A DNA stretch of 64,000 bases from positions 289,039-353,038 of the forward strand of contig NW_019775968.1 of the NCBI RefSeq assembly GCF_001039355.2, in the 5' to 3' direction. Shown here in pieces: positions 60,501 to 64,000 of the stretch. Each line of letters starts with the position of its first letter. Position 1 is the first letter of the stretch. A model generated the notes under the pieces. That model was given only the letters and a program-made list of their open reading frames with translations. It did no database searches and had not been told where the DNA came from. Origin of the DNA: Lingula anatina (Eukaryota; Brachiopoda; Lingulata; Lingulida; Lingulidae). Position numbers and translations under genes: made by a program.

Positions 60501-62671
60501 TTTTTGAATGAAATACCTCCCAGTTAAGACATGCATAATCACCCTGATCAAAAGAAAGTATTCACATTCTCATAAAAATTGATAAAATATTTATAACAAG
60601 GCAGCAAAGCTNTTATGAATATTCATCAGTTCTGCAAGTTTCAAATCAAAAGGCAAAATGGTTTTCCACTTATCGTGTTATCGGTAAAAGTGCACGGCGA
60701 CGGCGACGGCGACGACAGCGACGACAGCGACGACGGCGACGGCGACGACAGACGCAGATGATGGCTATATGTACAGACACATCTGTGTCTGTACATAAAA
60801 ATGTTATCTATAAAATGGCAGCAATGACAGATTGGTATTGATGGGATTTGGACTAAACATTGTACAGACTTCATCTGTTTTTCTAAACACCTTATTTTGT
60901 CAAATGAGGTGAGTTTTGATAAATGAAAAAATCAACTAAACATCTATTGGTAAACTGCTGTTCTCAACGATATCACAGCATCAGGCCTTATACCAATATT
61001 GGTCTATAAAACTGTGTTCTACTATCCAGTTGAACAGTAACATTAATCATAATAAATGCTTATAGCCAACATGTAATCTTCTCAAAAAGATACACATTTC
61101 CAACTTTTTAAAGGATAAAAATGCATTATTCCATTAAAAACTTACATTAAAACCATGTGTTCTAAGTAATCTCCATATATGCATGCAGAAAACTATTTCA
61201 AAATAAAACATCAATCAAAGTTGTCTTCAAAATGCATCTTACACATCTGTCACTGACACACTGAAATACTACAAACAAATATGGCATGCAAGGTCTTCTA
61301 AACAATCCACTGCCATACCTATTAAATTGCTACCAAACCAGGATCATCAAATCTTTGTGCAGATGTTTCATAACAGCATTAAAAAAGGGATAGAAAAATA
61401 ATTTGATAAAATTGGCAAAACTGTGTATGTTCCCAAAGGGTTGAGGTTAATGATTATTTTCCAAGTTACCCCTCTATATTCAGTTGAGCCTTTTTAATAC
61501 TACATATGTTAATTAATACATATCTAAATTTAGAATCTAGTACCCTTCCACCATCAAAATAAAAACACAAACAAAACAAGTTAGCCCTAAACATCATCAT
61601 AATTATATAAGTTATAGCTACTAGTACCGGTATGTAAAAATTTAAAGCTCAGTACAAGCCTTAAGCAATTTTTTTTTCATTGTCAGTCAAAAGTGCATGT
61701 TTTTGTGATATTTTCTTGCCTTGCCTATACCACTTGCCTTTTTTCTTAAAGATATTTTGAGATAGCATCTGGTCAGTACACATGTGCTACCACAACAATT
61801 CAAATGGTTGTACAAGAATTTTTGAAAAAAACTGTGCTAAAAATGAAAGGTCTATGAATCATTGTCACAGGATTGGTTCTTTTTTTCCTACACAATAATA
61901 TTTCAATTATCTCAAATTTTAATCAATCATGCAAAGAAATTGGTAGTCATTTGAATCTATTTTAATATCATTAAAAGAAGCTTATTTACAATTTGTAGAT
62001 ATAAACATCCACCCAACGAAAAGAGGAGCAAAAAGAACACCATTCTCTTGGAAGCCACATTATCACCCAAGGGTATAAAGATTATTATCATATGTCACTT
62101 TCTGTTCAAAATGAAGTGAAACATGCATTTTCATATCCCAATGTAATAAGCTACCCATTCCAATATAAAACATTGTTTTAAAATTACTACCTGGTCACTG
62201 TTTCAGAAAGACTTTCTGACATCTCAGACAGCTTGTCAGAGACAGAAAGACGGAAAGCCAAACTGCAAATAATGTTCCAAGTCCAAATTAATATCACCAT
62301 AATGATTGTATCATTATCAACCTTACTTCAGTTCTTAATCACAACTTGTCTGCTAATGTGAAGGACTCATATTGTGTTTCAAAGATGACAACCGAACACA
62401 AAATGTGAGATTTTATGGTGAATATAAATTAAAATTTTTAATGCATGTGAAAACTAAATAAATCAAGTAAAGGATATTGCAATTACTTATAAAAAGTCTA
62501 AAAAGTTAAACAATTGTCTTCTGGTTAATAGTCTGAGTACATATTAAATTGTGAGTTCTGTTTTAATAAATAAATATTAAAATACAAATCCGAAGCACTG
62601 GTCAGGATACATACCCTTTAGTTGGTTTGTTTTCTGTTTTGGCAACAGCATTGACTGCCTTAAGAATTTTC
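49000..62671 (-). CDS. BLNK/SLP-76-like adaptor protein, N-terminal half (partial at both ends)
   Basis: Minus-strand exons are 62671-62615, 62262-62191, 59636-59569, 59136-59075, 58932-58908, 58157-58126, 54717-54630, 52795-52748 and 49145-49000. All have AG/GT borders and reading phases that agree from one to the next, giving about 200 residues. The order is a helical basic N-terminus (KILKAVNAVAK; SDKLSEMSESLSETVTRIGK), PAPPPKDFKP, then DDTYDWDSDEWEDGM, tyrosine motifs (SMYQ, SFYLD, DSADYIKPEN) and a Pro-rich tail (PPPPGRRPAPPP, KPGEKPAIG). This matches the BLNK/SLP-76 family, adaptors that link tyrosine kinases to phospholipase C and Vav. The initiator exon lies beyond 62671, probably past 64000. 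The expected SH2 exons are absent from the window. The family call is by motif order. Confidence 0.5.
49555..49621 (-). CDS. Candidate alternative first exon of the adaptor gene (short form)
   Basis: The ATG at 49621-49619 opens MDAVVKFYASVKRRLSHSSV, then Glu-Pro and one base before a GTGAGT donor. The phase matches the acceptor at 49145, where A plus TG recreates a Met before the Pro-rich exon. The protein would keep only the Pro-rich part and anything downstream of it. No acceptor was recognised upstream of the ATG. Support is phase and coding appearance only. Confidence 0.4.
51532..51571. repeat. (CA)n microsatellite
   Basis: About 19 CA units. Confidence 0.95.
51841..52022. repeat. Imperfect tandem duplication, period about 110 bp
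   Basis: TATTCACCTTATGATAATTA and the following 50 bases occur at about 51847 and again at about 51957, with a few changes. Confidence 0.75.
52845..52968 (-). CDS. Candidate alternative first exon of the adaptor gene (acidic form)
   Basis: The ATG at 52968-52966 has a strong context (GAAATGG) and an in-frame TAA shortly upstream. It opens 41 very acidic codons: MDYSGDDDDFDSFDEEEDE, ERWEDDVDDVPAYLDLIG. The donor at 52845 is in phase 1, the same phase as exon 54630, so either can join the exon at 52795. It would give an isoform whose acidic tyrosine-containing head replaces the helical N-terminus. Confidence 0.45.
52969..54629. other. Intron, nothing recognised
   Basis: AT-rich sequence without exon-like segments or repeats. 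Confidence 0.5.
56311..56369 (-). CDS. Candidate exon alternative to 58126-58157
   Basis: A TTTTACAG acceptor and an AAT/GTATGT donor enclose 59 nt coding for ANKKYLELERDSQVGLDQN. It enters in phase 1 and leaves in phase 0, exactly like exon 58157-58126. It therefore fits between exons 58908 and 54717 only if the other is skipped. The acceptor is a CAGCAG tandem, which would allow one Ala more or less. The KYLEL sequence contains a YxxL-type tyrosine. Confidence 0.45.
56680..56712. other. Overlapping inverted repeats (CCAGATCA / GATCAGAATTCTGATC)
   Basis: TGATCTGGT and ACCAGATCA form 9-bp arms at 56680-56688 and 56693-56701. They overlap a perfect 16-bp palindrome at 56697-56712. Further CCAGATCA copies follow to 56775. 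Intronic, function unknown. Confidence 0.6.
60694..60752. repeat. GC-rich GACGGC/GACGACAGC minisatellite
   Basis: Six- and nine-base variants of CGACGG and CGACGACAG run for about 58 bp within very AT-rich intron sequence. Confidence 0.9.
60753..62190. other. Intron, nothing recognised
   Basis: AT-rich sequence without supported exons. Confidence 0.5.
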
Positions 62672-63755
62672 CTACAAAGTAAATTAAAGTATTTCAGTAT
62701 ATGTGATTATACAAACTTGTAATATGTATTGAAAATTCTTCATTATAAAAAATATTTATAATAGAAAAACACAGATGTCCTAGTCTCAGCATGTTCAAAT
62801 AATGTCAGTGCAAAAAAACAGCACACTGAAATAACAAATTCTACTGTTTATCTTTGGGCAAGTTGAATCCTGCAAATAAAATAGAAACTGAGGCATTATT
62901 ATTATTTGTTTTATGAACTGCCACCAGGTAAAATGATGTTTATCACCTATCATTACTTGTCATGAATGCTTATTAACAATTCTCGGCCTGAAGGGCTCTA
63001 AAACAACAATTTCAACAGATATCATTAATTTTGCACATCATCAAGTTAAAGGTGACCTAATTTTTTATCTCATGGAGTGATAAATAAATGACTTGCAATC
63101 ATCTGCCATAATACATTTTTGAAGCATTTAACAGTTACTAGTAAAAGTAATTTCAAAATGCACTTGGTGGTATTAACATTTTAAAAAAGTTTTATAAAAG
63201 GTCTCTACACTAAATAAGAAAGGCAGTGTATAGAGTACCCTATCCATGATAATATCTAAGATTATATTGGTGCATTCTCATAAGTGCCATATATATATAT
63301 ATATATATATATATNCAGAAAATACTAAAAATAGGGCCACTGACAATGATCAATTTTTGCCCTGTAACTACACTTAAATCAAAGTTCGAGCAGGAAACAG
63401 TAGATCCTGTCATGCTCTACCATGTACTACAGTAACGACACGCACAAATGCAATTCATTAACCAACTGTTGTTTAAGTCAGATTAAGAACTTGCCTTGCC
63501 AATTAAATTGGATTCCTTTATTTTGTGCAAAGCTCCATTGGTTGTCTTTATAATCTATTTCATAATATCTAAATGCACTGGTAAAGCCCTACTAATTTGG
63601 CATACACATCAACCTTTTCCACAAGCTCAGGTGTATTCTTAGCTTATCTAAGGGAGATGCAATCCCAGTGGTTGCAAAATAATAATAATAATAATAGTAT
63701 GTAAATGACAATACATATCAGACAAAAAAGAGAATTCTCATCCAAATATGTTTCC

Positions 63756-63798
<43 letters not shown>

Positions 63799-64000
63799 CC
63801 CCTATAATGATAATATTAAATAACAAAAATAGTAAGTAGTGGGGTTATTCAGTGTAAAAAAATGGAAAAATGCCATTCGGTCTCTGATAAATTTATACAT
63901 CAATCTAAAATTGTAAATTCTTTAAACACAACATGATTTTCTTCCTCTAAATCCAATGCCTTAACTTAAAGTTAAACTGTGATTCAGACTAGATATTGGT
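62672..64000. other. Intron upstream of the first visible adaptor exon
   Basis: No exon with matching phase-2 donor was found. The stretch holds an AT run ending at an N (63289-63315) and a GA microsatellite (63758-63795). Confidence 0.5.
63758..63795. repeat. (GA)n microsatellite
   Basis: About 18 GA units. The Ser/Leu-rich reading frame across it is an artefact. Confidence 0.95.

Noticed and set aside
60541-60567. 27-nt micro-exon in phase with the adaptor gene (minus strand)
   Set aside because: The splice sites and phase fit, but the coded residues show nothing family-like and such a short match can arise by chance.

Overview
This window looks like invertebrate animal nuclear DNA. It is AT-rich, with long introns, GT-AG exons, microsatellites and a dense mixture of DNA transposons and LTR retroelements of the kind common in marine invertebrates. 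A mollusc-like or other lophotrochozoan source is my guess, but nothing here fixes the species. No tRNA, rRNA or CRISPR array was seen. Sequence gaps lie at 16512-17194 and 48019-48042, and single ambiguous bases lie at 31823, 45557, 60612 and 63315. Two of those single Ns sit exactly at the junction of direct duplications, so part of the layout may be an assembly artefact.

Region 1 (1-20550) is dominated by a large EnSpm/CACTA-like transposon at 314-13656. Its ends are inverted repeats beginning CCCTTACGAAAATTTCC. Next to them are many copies of the palindrome TCCTATAGGA. The element carries two divergent multi-exon genes that both appear intact. On the minus strand is a TNP2-type transposase (1637-7979) whose 5' exons are all in phase 0 and partly triplicated. 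On the plus strand is a BEN-domain protein (8639-13053). My hypothesis is that the BEN protein binds the terminal palindromes, as the accessory protein TNPA does in plant En/Spm. A decayed second BEN gene (17851-20183) with its own right terminus (20428-20550) follows. Between them are a TTAA-flanked MITE and a 605-bp element that carries a RecQ-helicase-like fragment.

Region 2 (20550-47100) is a transposon graveyard. It holds two pogo-type fragments, MULE-like fragments, Myb/SANT-like fragments, a HIRAN-like fragment, two solo LTRs with 4-bp target duplications, a 2.4-kb direct duplication, and a 1301-bp transposon whose empty site is preserved in the other duplicate. It also holds a truncated LTR retrotransposon whose Gag begins with a helix-hairpin-helix domain, and a broken THAP/DDE transposase. 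A small SAP-domain reading frame lies at 47228-47926 on the minus strand.

Region 3 (49000-64000) is the only clear host gene. It is the N-terminal half of a minus-strand adaptor protein resembling the BLNK/SLP-76 family, with a helical N-terminus, acidic Tyr/Trp-containing segments and a proline-rich segment. It is spread over at least nine small exons whose reading phases agree. The data suggest two alternative first exons (52845-52968 and 49555-49621) and a pair of mutually exclusive exons (58126-58157 or 56311-56369). The start of the long form lies beyond 64000, and the expected SH2 exons are not visible in the window.
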